A stretch of 64,000 bases of DNA. Source: Synchiropus splendidus (lineage: Eukaryota > Chordata > Actinopteri > Syngnathiformes > Callionymidae). Position 1 is the stretch's first letter; every line of letters begins with the position of its first letter. This document shows positions 33,088 to 42,809 of the stretch, piece by piece. Location of the stretch: the NCBI RefSeq assembly GCF_027744825.2, contig NC_071348.1, positions 19,191,563 through 19,255,562 of the forward strand. Direction: 5' to 3'. The position numbers were made by a program, and so were the translations under genes. The notes beneath the pieces are model-generated. The model worked only from the letters and a program-made list of their open reading frames with translations, had not been told where the DNA came from and ran no database searches.

Positions 33088-36000
33088 GTAGAAGCTACTC
33101 CTGTCCAACTTGCTCAGCCGATTCAAGCTCACACTCAAGCAAATGTTCCTACTCACACTCAAGAGACTGCTAATGACCTGGTGAGAGCACTTGCTGAAGC
33201 AATCACAGCTAACAGAGTCCCTATCGCAGAGCCTGAAATCTTCAAAGGAGATCCTTTAATGTACAATGATTGGAAACTTTCCTTCAGTACTCTAATTGAT
33301 CGAAAAAACTTGCCCGCTCAAGAAAGGCTCTTCTTTTTACGAAAGTATGTGGGAGGCTCAGCAAAGAGGGCTATCGAAGGACATTTCCTGGTGGGAACGG
33401 AGGCAGCGTATCGGGCTGCTTGGGATACACTTGAAGACAGATTTGGTCATCCGTTTGTAGTTGCCAAGTCGTATCGTGACAAGATACATTCATGGCACAA
33501 AATCAACCCCAGAGATAGTGAAGATCTCCGTGAGTTTGCTGATTTTCTGAGCAGTGTTGAATCAGCCATGCCATATCTTCAAGGACTACAAACGCTTGAC
33601 GATTGTGTGGAGAATCAAAGGATTGCAGCCAAGCTTCCAGAGTGGTTAACTGCCCGATGGAATAGAGAAGTCACTATGTTCTTGGATGAGCACAAGATGT
33701 TCCCTGACTTCAAATATTTTGTGAGATTTCTAAACATGGAGGCTCGCATTGCATGCAATCCGATTACTTCATTTCAGGCTATGAAGTCAAAGGACTTTGA
33801 AAAACCAAGAGTGTCAGACAAAGAGACATCCAAGTCTAACAGACATGCCAGTTTCAGTGTTAAAACATTTACTACAAGTACACGTGAGAAAACGAGTCTC
33901 ATGTGTGTCTTTTGCGATAAAAAAGGTCATACCATACAATACTGCCGCAAGATGATGAAAACCCCCATTGAAGCAAGAGTTAAGTTTGTACAACAGGCCA
34001 GACTGTGTTTTGGTTGCCTCAAGGTTGGTCACAACTCCAAGGCATGTCCATCCAGAAGTGAGTGCAACTTGTGTGGAAAACAACATCCAATTTGCTTACA
34101 CCAAGATCGTGTAAAGAAAGAAGAAAGAGAAGGAAGCCAACAAGAAAGGTTTGAAGCTAACATGAGAAATACAGATCAAGAGTCTGAATCTCATGAAACA
34201 CATGTTGCTACCTCAAACAGAGTCATTCAAGGCAAGAGTTGTACTCATACATCATCTATTGTTCCAGTTTATGTCTCTACCACACAGGAACCGAACAAAG
34301 AAGTTTTAATGTATGCGCTGCTTGACAGTCAGAGTGATACAACGTTCATCTTGAAGGATGTAGCTGAAGTACTGCATGCAGAAAGTGACCCGGTCAAGCT
34401 CAAGGTATCAACAATAACCTCCAGAAGTAAAGTGGTGAGTAGCCAGAGGGTGCAAGGACTGCAAGTTAGAGGAATTAAGTTGAACATTAAAATCAAGCTC
34501 CCAACAACTTACACAAGAGAATATATACCTGCGAATAGGTCTCATATACCTACAAGTACTACAGCAAGATCCTGGCCGCACTTGCAACATCTAGAAGGTG
34601 AAATGTCTCCAGAGCTTGACTGCGAAGTAGGATTGCTTATTGGTTATAACTGTCCCCAAGCCTTGCAACCAAGAGACGTCATCACTGGCACTGAAGACCA
34701 GCCATATGCACAAAAATCCTTGTTAGGTTGGAGCATCATTGGCTACAGCAACGCAAACGTTGATCAAGATCAGGAAGATGAAATTGGTGTCAGTCACCGC
34801 ATCATTATAAAGCAAGTTTTGCCAGTGACCACAGCTACCTCTGAGCTTAAGTCGGAGGTACACTTTGTTTGTAGAACTCAAGTAAAGGAAATCATCTCTC
34901 CCACAGACATACTCAAAGCTTTTGAGTCTGACTTCACTGAAAAATACAACGAAGAAATTTCAATCTCACAGGAAGATCTTAACTTTCTAACAATAATGAA
35001 CGACAGCATAAAGCAAATGCCAAACGGACATTATGAAATGCCACTTCCTTTCAAGGAAAAAAGACCAAATTTGCCAAATAACAAAGTGTGTGCCGAACAT
35101 CGACTGAGATGCCTGGAGAGGCGTCTGAAGAAAAATGATCAGTACCACAAGGACTATGTAGCATTTATGGAGGACATGATATCAAGAGGTGATGCAGAAC
35201 GGGTCCCAGAGACAGAACTTGACAATGAGAATGTATGGTATATCCCACACCATGGGGTTTATCATCCTCAAAAACCAGGAAAGATTCGTGTGGTGTTCGA
35301 CTGCTCAGCCAGATTCCAGAATACTTCACTCAATGAACATCTGCTCACTGGACCAGACCTTACAAATACCCTTGTGGGTGTCTTGTGCCGCTTTCGGAAG
35401 GGGAGGATTGGCTTCATGTGTGATGTAGAAAGAATGTTTCACCAGTTTAATGTGACAAAGAAGGATCAAGACTACCTCAGATTTCTGTGGTGGGAAAAGG
35501 GCAGGATGGAGAGTTCACCTTGTGTATTTCGGATGAAAGTTCACCTGTTTGGTGCCGCATCCTCACCTGGATGCGCAAACTTTGGGCTTAAGCATATTGC
35601 TACAAAAGGATCAGACAAGTTCAGTCAAGCTACAGTGACATTCATACACCGCAACTTTTATGTTGATGATGGCTTAACAAGTGTGGATAGTGAAGTAGAA
35701 GCCATTCAGCTCATTCAAGAGTCAGTTGATCTCTGCAAAGGTGGTGGACTCCATCTACACAAATTTATAAGCAACAGCAATGTTGTGCTTGACTCAATTC
35801 CGAAGAATGAGTGTGTACAAGGTGTAACTGATCTGAACATGGCATTGGGAGAAGAGAAAATTGAACGAGCGCTTGGTGTTCAATGGTGCATCCGTTCAGA
35901 TAAGTTCCAGTTCAGAGTGGTAGTGAAAGATCATGCATTCACCAGAAGAGGTGTACTATCAACAGTGGCTTCAATTTTTGATCCACTTGGGTTTGTTGCA

Positions 36001-37878
36001 CCCTTCATTTTGAAAGGCAAACAGATTTTACAAAGAATGTGTCAAGACAAGGCTGGCTGGGATGAGCCACTTCCAGACAACCTGAGGCAATGTTGGGAAG
36101 AATGGCTACAAGATCTCCACAATCTGTCCGCACTGGAAATACCCCGAGCCTACATTCCTCTAACTGCCAGTGAAGTTGAACAATATGAGATTCATCATCA
36201 TTTTTCTGATGCCAGTGTCTCTGGTTATGGAGTGTGTTCCTATCTTAGAGCTATTGCAAAATCAGGAGAAGCATATTGCTCTCTAGTTATGGGGAAGGCG
36301 AGAGTTGCGCCAACAAAGATAACAACTATTCCCAGACTAGAGCTCTCAGCTGCTGTGGTGGCTGCAAGAACAGGTGATCTGCTGAAAAGAGAAATGGAAA
36401 TGAAAGATCTGAAGGAGTATTTTTGGACTGACTCAAAGATTGTTCTAGGTTACATTAGCAACGATGAAAAGCGGTTTCATGTGTTTGTAGCCAACCGAAT
36501 CCAGCAGATTAAATCAAGCTCAGAGCCGAGTCAGTGGCATTATGTTCCATCAGAAAAGAATCCGGCTGATCATGCCTCTCGTGGTCTCACCATAACAGAG
36601 CTTGTTAAATCCAACTGGCTAACAGGGCCTGACTTCCTGTGGCAGAAGGAACTCCCTGAGGAAGAAGTTATGGTGGGAGAGCCTTTTGAGGAATATCCAG
36701 AAGTCAAAACCACACATGTTTGCGCTACGCAGGAGAGATCTCTGTCAGACCGTCTTCCAAGGTTTTCTGATTGGAGTAGAGTTGTAAGAGCCATTGCAAG
36801 ATTGAAGCGCTTTGCAAAGAAGGTGAAAGGTCTTGAACATAGATCCAACAGATCTACAACTATTGAAGAAAGACTGGAGGCTGAAGAGTTCATAATCCAA
36901 GTCGTTCAGAAGGAAACATTCAGTCAAGAAATCCGCTGTTTAAATCAAAGGTTACAGATTCAAAGGATCAAGTCAAATGAGCTGCAAAGGCTAAACCCAT
37001 TTGTGGACAGTCATGGCACCATGAGGGTAGGAGGTAGATTGACGCAAGCATCAATCCATCCCTATGTCAAACACCCTGCTATTCTGCCAAAAGGACATCA
37101 CATATCTCGACTGCTAATAAAGCATTACCATGAGAAGGTCAAACATCAAGGTCGTGGGATGACTATCAATGAAATACGTTCCAATGGTATTTGGATTTTG
37201 GGATGTAGCAGTGAGGTTTCTTCCTTCATCTTCAAGTGTGTTAAGTGCAGGAAACTCAGAAGATCCTACCAGGAACAAAAAATGGCTGATCTTCCACTAG
37301 AAAGAATGGAAGCTACTCCTCCATTTACATATAGTGGTATGGATTGTTTTGGGCCTTTTTATGTGAAGGACGGAAGAAAGGAAGTCAAACGATATGGGCT
37401 TCTGTTCACCTGCATGTGCTCACGTGCAATCCACATTGAGCTATTGGATGACCTTTCCACAGATGCCTTTCTCAACGCATTGCGCTGTTTTATCGCAATT
37501 AGAGGCAAAGTAAGTCAACTTCACAGTGACCAAGGCACAAACTTTGTGGGTGCACGTAACGAGTTCCATGAACTGATGAAAAGAATGGATCAAGATTACA
37601 TGAAGGAATTCAGGTGCACATTCGTCATGAACCCTCCAGCTTCAAGTCACATGGGTGGTGTCTGGGAAAGGCAGATACGCACGATCAGAGCAGTACTCAC
37701 ATCCATTTTGGATCAGTCTGCTGGAAGATTGGACAGCTCATCACTTAGAACCTACTTCTATGAAGTCATGGCAATAGTGAATAGTCGACCGTTGACGACA
37801 GAAAATCTCAATGATCCAGTGGGACCAGAGCCTCTACCTTCGGAAGAGACGGAAAAGGGTTCAATTCTTGTCAAATGA
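33088..37878 (+). CDS. gag-pol: BEL/Pao Gag C-terminus-protease-RT-RNase H-integrase polyprotein
   Basis: An open frame of ~1,596 codons; residues below count from 33,181. A DUF1759-like Gag segment (FKGDPLMYNDWKLSFSTLID) is at ~19-38. Zinc-knuckle cysteines are at ~242-256 (CVFCDKKGHTIQYC), ~276-289 and ~295-307. The protease has LLDSQSDTTFI at ~380. RT has VVFDCSARFQNTSLN (~704), CDVERMFHQFNV (~746) and YVDD (827-830). RNase H has FSDASVSGYGVC (D1010). Integrase has an HHCC region ending CVKCRK (~1,353) and D1388, D1450, E1496, a complete D,D-45-E triad. All catalytic residues are present. It lacks the C-terminal DUF5641-like end, which lies in another frame, and the N-terminal Gag is separated by the nested ERV. 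Confidence 0.9.
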   Translation, partial: VEATPVQLAQPIQAHTQANVPTHTQETANDLVRALAEAITANRVPIAEPEIFKGDPLMYNDWKLSFSTLIDRKNLPAQERLFFLRKYVGGSAKRAIEGHFLVGTEAAYRAAWDTLEDRFGHPFVVAKSYRDKIHSWHKINPRDSEDLREFADFLSSVESAMPYLQGLQTLDDCVENQRIAAKLPEWLTARWNREVTMFLDEHKMFPDFKYFVRFLNMEARIACNPITSFQAMKSKDFEKPRVSDKETSKSNRHASFSVKTFTTSTREKTSLMCVFCDKKGHTIQYCRKMMKTPIEARVKFVQQARLCFGCLKVGHNSKACPSRSECNLCGKQHPICLHQDRVKKEEREGSQQERFEANMRNTDQESESHETHVATSNRVIQGKSCTHTSSIVPVYVSTTQEPNKEVLMYALLDSQSDTTFILKDVAEVLHAESDPVKLKVSTITSRSKVVSSQRVQGLQVRGIKLNIKIKLPTTYTREYIPANRSHIPTSTTARSWPHLQHLEGEMSPELDCEVGLLIGYNCPQALQPRDVITGTEDQPYAQKSLLGWSIIGYSNANVDQDQEDEIGVSHRIIIKQVLPVTTATSELKSEVHFVCRTQVKEIISPTDILKAFESDFTEKYNEEISISQEDLNFLTIMNDSIKQMPNGHYEMPLPFKEKRPNLPNNKVCAEHRLRCLERRLKKNDQYHKDYVAFMEDMISRGDAERVPETELDNENVWYIPHHGVYHPQKPGKIRVVFDCSARFQNTSLNEHLLTGPDLTNTLVGVLCRFRKGRIGFMCDVERMFHQFNVTKKDQDYLRFLWWEKGRMESSPCVFRMKVHLFGAASSPGCANFGLKHIATKGSDKFSQATVTFIHRNFYVDDGLTSVDSEVEAIQLIQESVDLCKGGGLHLHKFISNSNVVLDSIPKNECVQGVTDLNMALGEEKIERALGVQWCIRSDKFQFRVVVKDHAFTRRGVLSTVASIFDPLGFVAPFILKGKQILQRMCQDKAGWDEPLPDNLRQCWEEWLQDLHNLSALEIPRAYIPLTASEVEQYEIHHHFSDASVSGYGVCSYLRAIAKSGEAYCSLVMGKARVAPTKITTIPRLELSAAVVAARTGDLLKREMEMKDLKEYFWTDSKIVLGYISNDEKRFHVFVANRIQQIKSSSEPSQWHYVPSEKNPADHASRGLTITELVKSNWLTGPDFLWQKELPEEEVMVGEPFEEYPEVKTTHVCATQERSLSDRLPRFSDWSRVVRAIARLKRFAKKVKGLEHRSNRSTTIEERLEAEEFIIQVVQKETFSQEIRCLNQRLQIQRIKSNELQRLNPFVDSHGTMRVGGRLTQASIHPYVKHPAILPKGHHISRLLIKHYHEKVKHQGRGMTINEIRSNGIWILGCSSEVSSFIFKCVKCRKLRRSYQEQKMADLPLERMEATPPFTYSGMDCFGPFYVKDGRKEVKRYGLLFTCMCSRAIHIELLDDLSTDAFLNALRCFIAIRGKVSQLHSDQGTNFVGARNEFHELMKRMDQDYMKEFRCTFVMNPPASSHMGGVWERQIRTIRAVLTSILDQSAGRLDSSSLRTYFYEVMAIVNSRPLTTENLNDPVGPEPLPSEETEKGSILVK

Positions 37879-38179
37879 ATTTTGGAACAGGTGGAGGAAG
37901 GAGTTTTTGTTAAATCTTCAACAGAGGAGTAAATGGACCAAAGACAGAAGAAATGCAAAAGTGAATGATATCGTCCTGTTGAGTGATGACACTGTGCCAA
38001 GAAATCAATGGAAGTTGGCGAGGGTTGTTGAAGTCTGTCCTGGAGTTGATGGAAGGGTCAGAAAACTCAGGCTGTTAGTCGGTGTCACTACACGAAACAG
38101 TGCAGACACTTGTTCAACAAAACCAGTTTATTTAGAAAGATCCATACACAAAACCGTGCTATTGCTAGAAGCTGATTAA
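37811..38179 (+). pseudogene. pol: BEL/Pao integrase C-terminal (DUF5641-like) segment, out of frame
   Basis: This frame contains LRKRRKRVQFLSNEFWNRWR and LSDDTVPRNQWKLARVVEVC, the conserved C-terminal module of BEL/Pao integrases. It overlaps the end of the polyprotein frame. In relatives the sequence after PEPL runs into a PNHLL-type segment and then reaches this module; here that ~40-residue segment is missing and the frame changes at ~37,835, near a short CTCTACCT. An internal deletion with frame change is the simplest reading, and it should disable integration. Confidence 0.7.
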
Positions 38180-38267
38180 GGGTTTTTATTTCAAGTACTT
38201 TGATTAATATCAGTTGTATAAGTTGTAATTAACCACCTGAAGTTCTTAGAGATTCACAATAGTTGTG

Positions 38268-38278
38268 AATGGTGGGAG
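38268..38278 (+). promoter_or_regulatory. BEL/Pao polypurine tract
   Basis: AATGGTGGGAG immediately precedes the 3' LTR, the expected plus-strand priming site. Confidence 0.6.
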
Positions 38279-38651
38279 TGTAAATGTGAATGTTTTGGGT
38301 GCTTTGTTAATTGGTTGTGCATTGTTGTTGTTGTATTTTATTTTGAAAGTCTTTACCGGAAGGTACGTTTTTTATTGATGTTACTTGAAAAAGACGAAAG
38401 AGAGTTTGTTTCCAGTCATCCATTTTTTGTTGAGGTATTTTTACTTTGCTGTTGCTGTTCACGATCCAAGTCTGCCGTTGATGCAAAGGAGACCAAAGTG
38501 GTTCGTTTGTCTATATTTGCGTTATATTTCCGTGACAATTGAAGTTGTTCTTTGACCGAGCGAATGCTAATGACTGTGTCTGTTCAGTTCTACGGTGGCA
38601 ATAAACATCAGTGAAGACGCTGACGACTCTCTTCATTCCATCGACGGCATA
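38279..38651 (+). repeat. BEL/Pao 3' LTR
   Basis: 373 bp, two visible differences from the 5' LTR, followed by the duplication ATTGC (38,652-38,656). Confidence 0.9.
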
Positions 38652-39423
38652 ATTGCCATAGCGCAGCCAGCTGGACTCCTGGACCCTCACCAGCCACTTG
38701 TCTGGGATCTCCACCACGGCATCAGAAGACTCTTCCTGTTCTGCACAATTAAATACCCATCTTCTGATTCCAATCTGCGTTTGAGTCACCTGCTTAAATC
38801 AACGTTACAAAGTCACTGTTTCGCCAGCTGTGAGAATAGGTCATGCAGAGCGTTTCTTTAAAGGAAATGCTCTCTGCCCACTCTCACGAGTCAATGTAAA
38901 AACATACTCCATTCCAGAAAACTCATTAATATGTACCCAGGATAATTTATTTCTGGGTTCAATACCTAAATACGTGGTTTTAGGGATGGTGCATCATGAG
39001 GCATTTACCGGTATGAGAGATCTCTCCCCGTTCAATTTTCATCATTACAACACTGAATATCTCGCCCTCTGTCAGGACGGCCAACAGATCCCCGCTAAAG
39101 CTTTTCAACCTCAGTTTAATCACGGTATTTCAGTCAGTGAGTTTTATACCATGATTTTAGCTACAGGAAGACATTTGAAGGATCTACCTCTAAGCATTGA
39201 CTGCGAAGGTTTTAACAGCGGTTATTCACTGTTTGCATTTAATCTCAATCCAGCCGACGACAACGACGCTCTCTCCCCTGTCTCAAATGGGAATTTAAGA
39301 CTGGAGATGAGATTCATAGTACCCTTACCAAACACCGTAATACTGATTGTGTACGCTTGTTATGATTCCATTCTGGAGATTGATGCGAAAAGACAAGTGC
39401 TGGTGGACTATTATTAAAAAGTT

Positions 39424-40413
39424 ATGGACAGTCTCCAGTTACAGAGGCTGCTGAGAGGTCTCTTGAGCGACACATTTTACGGTGTATGGCCGTCGGATAA
39501 GTTGCCTCAATTTACACAACCCCCTCAGACCGCCTGAATATTTAATCGTCAACACACATCCGGCACATAAACCAGGAGAGCACTGGCAGAGTTTAACTCT
39601 CGAAGAAGACGGTAGAACAACTTTCTTTGACTCATTTGGAATGGGGCCCTACTTTGCACATTACCCTGAAAGTATTTTAAAGTTTCTCAAGAAACATTCA
39701 GGCAACATCAAGTACAACAATGGTCTACTACAGAACCCTCTATCGTTTGTATGTGGTCATTGTAAGTGCCAAAGTAAGTTTCACTTGATATTGTTTACAC
39801 TGTTTGGTAGTCGTTTTGTGGTTTAGTGCTTTACATAAATATATGTGGGTTTTAATTTGAAGGCCACTTTTGTCTTTTGAAAAAAACGGCGGATGCGCAA
39901 GGTAAGCTCGTGGTTGATTTGTGTTGGGTTGTTAAGAACAACATGGACATATAGGTTTTGACCGTTAAGTTTGGATTTTTGGATGTTCCTGAGACCATTA
40001 CTTTCAATAAAGGAGGATCAAGTTCCACGGCACAAGCTTCAGTTAGTTTTTTATGTTTTTTTGATTCCCGTCCAGGAGAAGCTCGGGGAAAATATATTCG
40101 TACGGATGTACTGGTGAGAACGATGAAAATGGAAACATTCGGGGCAAAGGAGGAACAAGTCAGAAACTAACGTCGTTCACAACAATAGAGGTAGCAAACT
40201 ATTGGAGTTTGCAATCACAGTCATCATTGCATCTTCTACCTCCATCATCGTGCTAGAGGGCTGTGTATCCAAGAAGTATTAAGTCTATACAGTGACGATA
40301 CCTTAAAATATGACCTCATGGTATACAACTTTGTGAAAGGACATCAACAATGTCTAAAAAGATGTGCACACTGTCCGTGGAAACAACATACTCTGTTCTC
40401 TTCTGTATTTTAA
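39424..40413 (+). pseudogene. PRO: Adenain-type cysteine protease of the Polinton, split by a solo LTR
   Basis: Starts at ATG 39,424 seven bases after the capsid stop (MDSLQLQRLLRGLLSDTF) and shifts frame by one near 39,500-39,530. Catalytic landmarks: histidine in KPGEHWQSL (~39,570), acidic strand TFFDSFGMGP (~39,627), glutamine in LLQNPLSF and cysteine in FVCGH (TGT 39,754). One codon after the CGH motif the solo LTR at 39,761-40,223 begins. The C-terminal part resumes at 40,228 with FYLHHRARGL, EVLSLYSDDTLKYDLMVYNF and a Cys-rich end to TAA 40,413. These features match adenovirus-type maturation proteases that cleave capsid precursors. Confidence 0.8.
39761..40223 (+). repeat. Solo LTR B in the protease gene
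   Basis: 463 bp, TGTAAGTGCC to CACAGTCA (TG...CA), flanked by a 4-bp duplication TCAT (39,757-39,760 and 40,224-40,227). Removing it with one TCAT restores the protease frame. The 70-codon frame inside (39,958-40,170) does not resemble a known protein. The family is not recognised. Confidence 0.65.
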
Positions 40414-40494
40414 AGACTATTGTGACTAATCCTATTTTGTTTGTTCGTGTGTTAAAAAAAATCTGTAATCAGGAGACCAGCTTTCAGCTATACT

Positions 40495-41145
40495 TTTCTT
40501 TCGCAAGATAGAATTCGATTTAAGTCTCTGATATTGAGCCCGCGCTTCAGGATTGGACAGCAGTGTGAGAGGGATGTTTAGCTTTAATAATGTGACGAGA
40601 AACTAGGACCATCCCGCAGGCAATGGAGAACTTCTTTTATTATGCGGTAGGGAAAGGTACTTGAATATATCAATCACATGAGAGCCTTTTACAGCATTTC
40701 CTTCATACATAAATTTGCCATTCATATTCCAACCATCACCATTTTTGGATATCCTCTGGATAATGTATTCAGCATTTCTTCGAGCTTTTGACGGAAGGAT
40801 ATTTAGAATATCCTGACCCAAGTCATCTGTTACAATGGGTGTTTTTAGAACACTTTCGACACGACTGTCAGAGTCGTGGGGGTGATCGCTGACTCTGTCT
40901 CGTTGTAAAGTCAGAGTTACTCTCCTTTGGTCTCTCTGATCCTGTTTTGTAAAGGTTAAATATCTCTGCAATAGAGCATCATACTTTTTAATCTTCTCAT
41001 ACGAGTTTAACTGAGAATCATTCAGAATGGTCCTCATCTTCTCATTCAATTCATCTTTGGCAGTTTCACAGATGTCGGAGGTTGGACTTGATAACTGGTT
41101 AATTTGCTGAGGAGAGACCAGATACATTTTCTGGACAGTCTTCAT
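40495..41145 (-). pseudogene. Uncharacterised Polinton late protein, minus strand (one premature stop)
   Basis: From ATG 41,145 a 180-codon frame reads MKTVQKMYLVSPQQINQL, an N-terminal helical part (EKIKKYDALLQRYLTFTKQD), a charged linker, and a C-terminal part (ILPSKARRNAEYIIQRISKN, FKYLSLPHNKRSSPLPAGWS). After TAG 40,603 the same frame continues with FLVTLLKLNIPLTLLSNPEA to ~40,500, so the stop is probably a nonsense change. I have seen this type of protein next to Polinton ATPase genes in fish but know no function. It faces the protease gene tail to tail. Confidence 0.6.
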
Positions 41146-41151
41146 CGTGTT

Positions 41152-42133
41152 TTACTTCTTTACAAGTCCTCCTATTAGATTTCCAATGATTGGAACGGCA
41201 GCCGCTAGCAACGGCAACAGGAATCCTCCCGATTGCTTTATAAGAATCCTTCATCTACGCTTCACACACGCCTTTTTATTAGCCAAGAGTCTGATGTTCT
41301 CATGATTCCGCTTTTATTTTGTCATGCGAGTCTTGTTTTGTTTTCTTCCTCCGTTCTTCCTGTTTGTGTGGCACATGGCTGGAGCCAATCAACCCCAGAT
41401 CACCTGAGTATTAGAGCACCTGGACTCCAGCACCGTGTGCCAGATCGTCCCCTATTATTCCCTGTGATCGACTCCTCTAGTTCCTGCAGATGGAGTCCTT
41501 TGTTCCCTGTGATTTCTTCTCTAGTTTCTGTGACGCTCTCCTTTGTTCCCTGTGGTAACTCCTCGTTCTCTTGGCTCTCCTTGTTCGTTCTCTTGTTCTG
41601 TGCGCTAGTTAGCTTATTTTGGATTTCTTTGTCTTAAACCCTGGTGCCTGAGTTAGTGTTCGGTTTCTTCCTGTTTCCGCCTTTCCTGGTTTCTTTTGTC
41701 TCTATCTCTGTTCATTGTACTTTCGTCTCTCCGTTCCCAAATTTAAGTTGGTTTGATTCTCCCAGTTTGGTGACGCTTTCTGTTTGGTCTCTTATTCATG
41801 TATATGGACTTTGGCTCGTTTGGTTACTCTGTTTTGGACATTTAGACTTTATCTTGTGTCTCCCGGTTCGGTGACGCTTTCTGTCATGATTTTGTTGTTT
41901 AATTATTAAAATATTGTTTTTGACTCGGTCCTGCCTTTTGTGACTTTCACCACTGCGCTTGGGTCCCGCTCCACGTCCTTGACCCGTGACAGATGTTTTT
42001 CTTCTGTTTTTTCAGTTTTTTTTAACTGAGCCTGCGACAACAGTACATTCCCCTTCAAAACGTTCAGGGCGATCTCATCGAGAGCTTGAATAAAGTCCCG
42101 AGAACTATGCATCAAAATGTCTTTACGTTTCAT
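41152..42133 (-). pseudogene. Polinton small hydrophobic-tailed protein, split by solo LTR C
   Basis: The N-terminal part from ATG 42,133 reads MKRKDILMHSSRDFIQALDE and IALNVLKGNVLLSQAQLKKT, ending at the LTR junction (~41,997). The C-terminal part (41,292-41,152) has a glycine-containing hydrophobic segment (GGFLLPLLAAAVPIIGNLIG) then GLVKK and TAA. One stop (TGA ~41,245) lies between. The basic N-terminus plus a single C-terminal hydrophobic stretch suggests a small membrane-active virion protein. It starts directly after the ATPase gene and ends seven bases before the next ATG. Confidence 0.6.
41298..41991 (+). repeat. Solo LTR C in the hydrophobic-tail gene
   Basis: 694 bp between perfect GATGT duplications (41,293-41,297 and 41,992-41,996). 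It starts TCTCATGATTCC (probably a mutated TG start) and ends CCCGTGACA. An ATTAAA at ~41,905 lies ~85 bp from the right end, suggesting plus orientation. The long hydrophobic open frames (41,233-41,637; 41,644-41,874) are T-rich sequence artefacts. Confidence 0.6.
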
Positions 42134-42196
42134 TTAAGGAGCATGGTATAGTTCCTTAAGTAAACCTGCGTTTCTTTTCATATGTGCTGACATGAC

Positions 42197-42738
42197 TTAA
42201 GCAGGCGTTTTTGGTATGGACACAGTGTGACGTTGATGAGGAAGTATCCCAGTCCTTAGTCTGTAGCGTTCTGGACATGAGGGTGTTAGATCAACAATTA
42301 AGTACCCGTGAGCGCCAGCTGTAGCATCTTCAAAGCTTTCTTGAAAGAAAACTCTTTGAGACGGGTAAACTTGTTGAGCAAGAACTTTTATCTGCGTTTT
42401 ATTGCGAGGATACAACTATATTTACTACGATGAAATAAGTTTTGCGTCACCATTATAACACTCATATTTTTATGATGTCTGTCAAATGTTTTCTATCAGA
42501 AGGAAAGACATCTTCATTTTCAAAAGATTTAGGTAAACCTTCAATGAATTTGATATTTTTATTCATCTTTTGCAATTCACTGTACATAGGTTCAAAAGAC
42601 GTATACATACATACAATCTTTATTTACAATTGACATCATCCATCACAAGTATACATGGGTCTTTCCTAACCCTGATGGTCCCACCACTAGACATGAAAAT
42701 GATGTTTTCAAGCGCGGATCAAAATGAATTTCTTCCAT
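42197..42738 (-). pseudogene. ATPase: Polinton genome-packaging ATPase (FtsK/HerA type), broken
   Basis: From ATG 42,738 the frame reads MEEIHFDPRLKTSFSCLVVG then the Walker A box GPSGLGKT (42,682-42,659). A stop follows five codons later. Shifted frames carry SELQKMNKNIKFIEGLPKSF (~42,580-42,520) and the sensor-like strand VIMVTQNLFHRSKY (~42,470-42,430); the Walker B (LLIIDD-type) segment is missing, apparently by deletion near 42,490. The C-terminus at 42,390-42,197 has VLAQQVYPSQRVFF, GAHGYLIVDLTPSCPERYRL and RTGILP. It would pump DNA into capsids. The gene is ~540 bp instead of the usual ~700. Confidence 0.75.
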
Positions 42739-42809
42739 AATGACCCAGTCATCCACTCAAAACTCAGAACCCAAAAGGTTTGGTTGTGCCGTACAAAAAA
42801 AATCGTCTC

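Larger units (their letters stand above)
23822..38651 (+). mobile_element. BEL/Pao LTR retrotransposon with nested ERV
   Basis: Paired 373-bp LTRs (23,822-24,194 and 38,279-38,651) bound a gag-pol unit on the plus strand. The perfect 5-bp duplication ATTGC is at 23,817-23,821 and 38,652-38,656. Without the nested ERV (25,640-33,087) the element is about 7.4 kb, normal for the family. The LTRs differ at two positions that I can see (G/A at ~23,924 versus ~38,381; T/G in GACC[T/G]AGCG), pointing to a recent insertion. Confidence 0.9.
23555..38809 (+). repeat. Solo LTR A in the capsid gene (itself split by BEL/Pao)
   Basis: The two parts, 23,555-23,821 and 38,657-38,809, together form a ~420-bp LTR-like unit starting TGTCACAACC and ending AACGTTACA. 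It is flanked by a perfect 5-bp duplication AAGTC (23,550-23,554 and 38,810-38,814). It includes TATAAAGACCC (~23,630), a plausible core promoter, and an ATTAAA (~38,750). There are no internal genes, as expected for LTR-LTR recombination. I do not recognise the family. Confidence 0.65.
22894..39417 (+). pseudogene. MCP: Polinton major capsid protein (double jelly-roll), split by a 15-kb nest
   Basis: The N-terminal half (22,894-23,549) starts MALLHQKSAECTLAELDLF and continues with FIAGDGEKYLDLNDTLLHVR and NYPLNTIFDQCDVVLGDRRI, then LKILGASLFVKKV at ~23,520-23,550. Frameshifts at ~22,970, in the T run near 23,030 and at several places after ~23,220 break it. The C-terminal half resumes at 38,815 with TVSPAVRIGHAERF and runs unbroken to TAA 39,417 (FLGSIPKYVVLGMVHHEAFT, YNTEYLALCQDGQQIPAKAF, RQVLVDYY). 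Removing the inserted block together with one copy of the duplicated AAGTC restores register across the break, so the insertion did not delete capsid sequence. The protein forms the icosahedral shell in Polinton/adintovirus particles. Confidence 0.85.

Noticed and set aside
39763..40240. Spliceosomal intron in the protease gene (GTAAGT near 39,762)
   Set aside because: The segment has TG...CA ends and a perfect 4-bp duplication, and exact removal as a GT-AG intron does not restore the frame, while removal as an LTR does.
41233..41874. Hydrophobic membrane-protein frames on the plus strand
   Set aside because: T-rich low-complexity sequence inside solo LTR C; runs of F, L, S, V without predicted topology pattern or start context.
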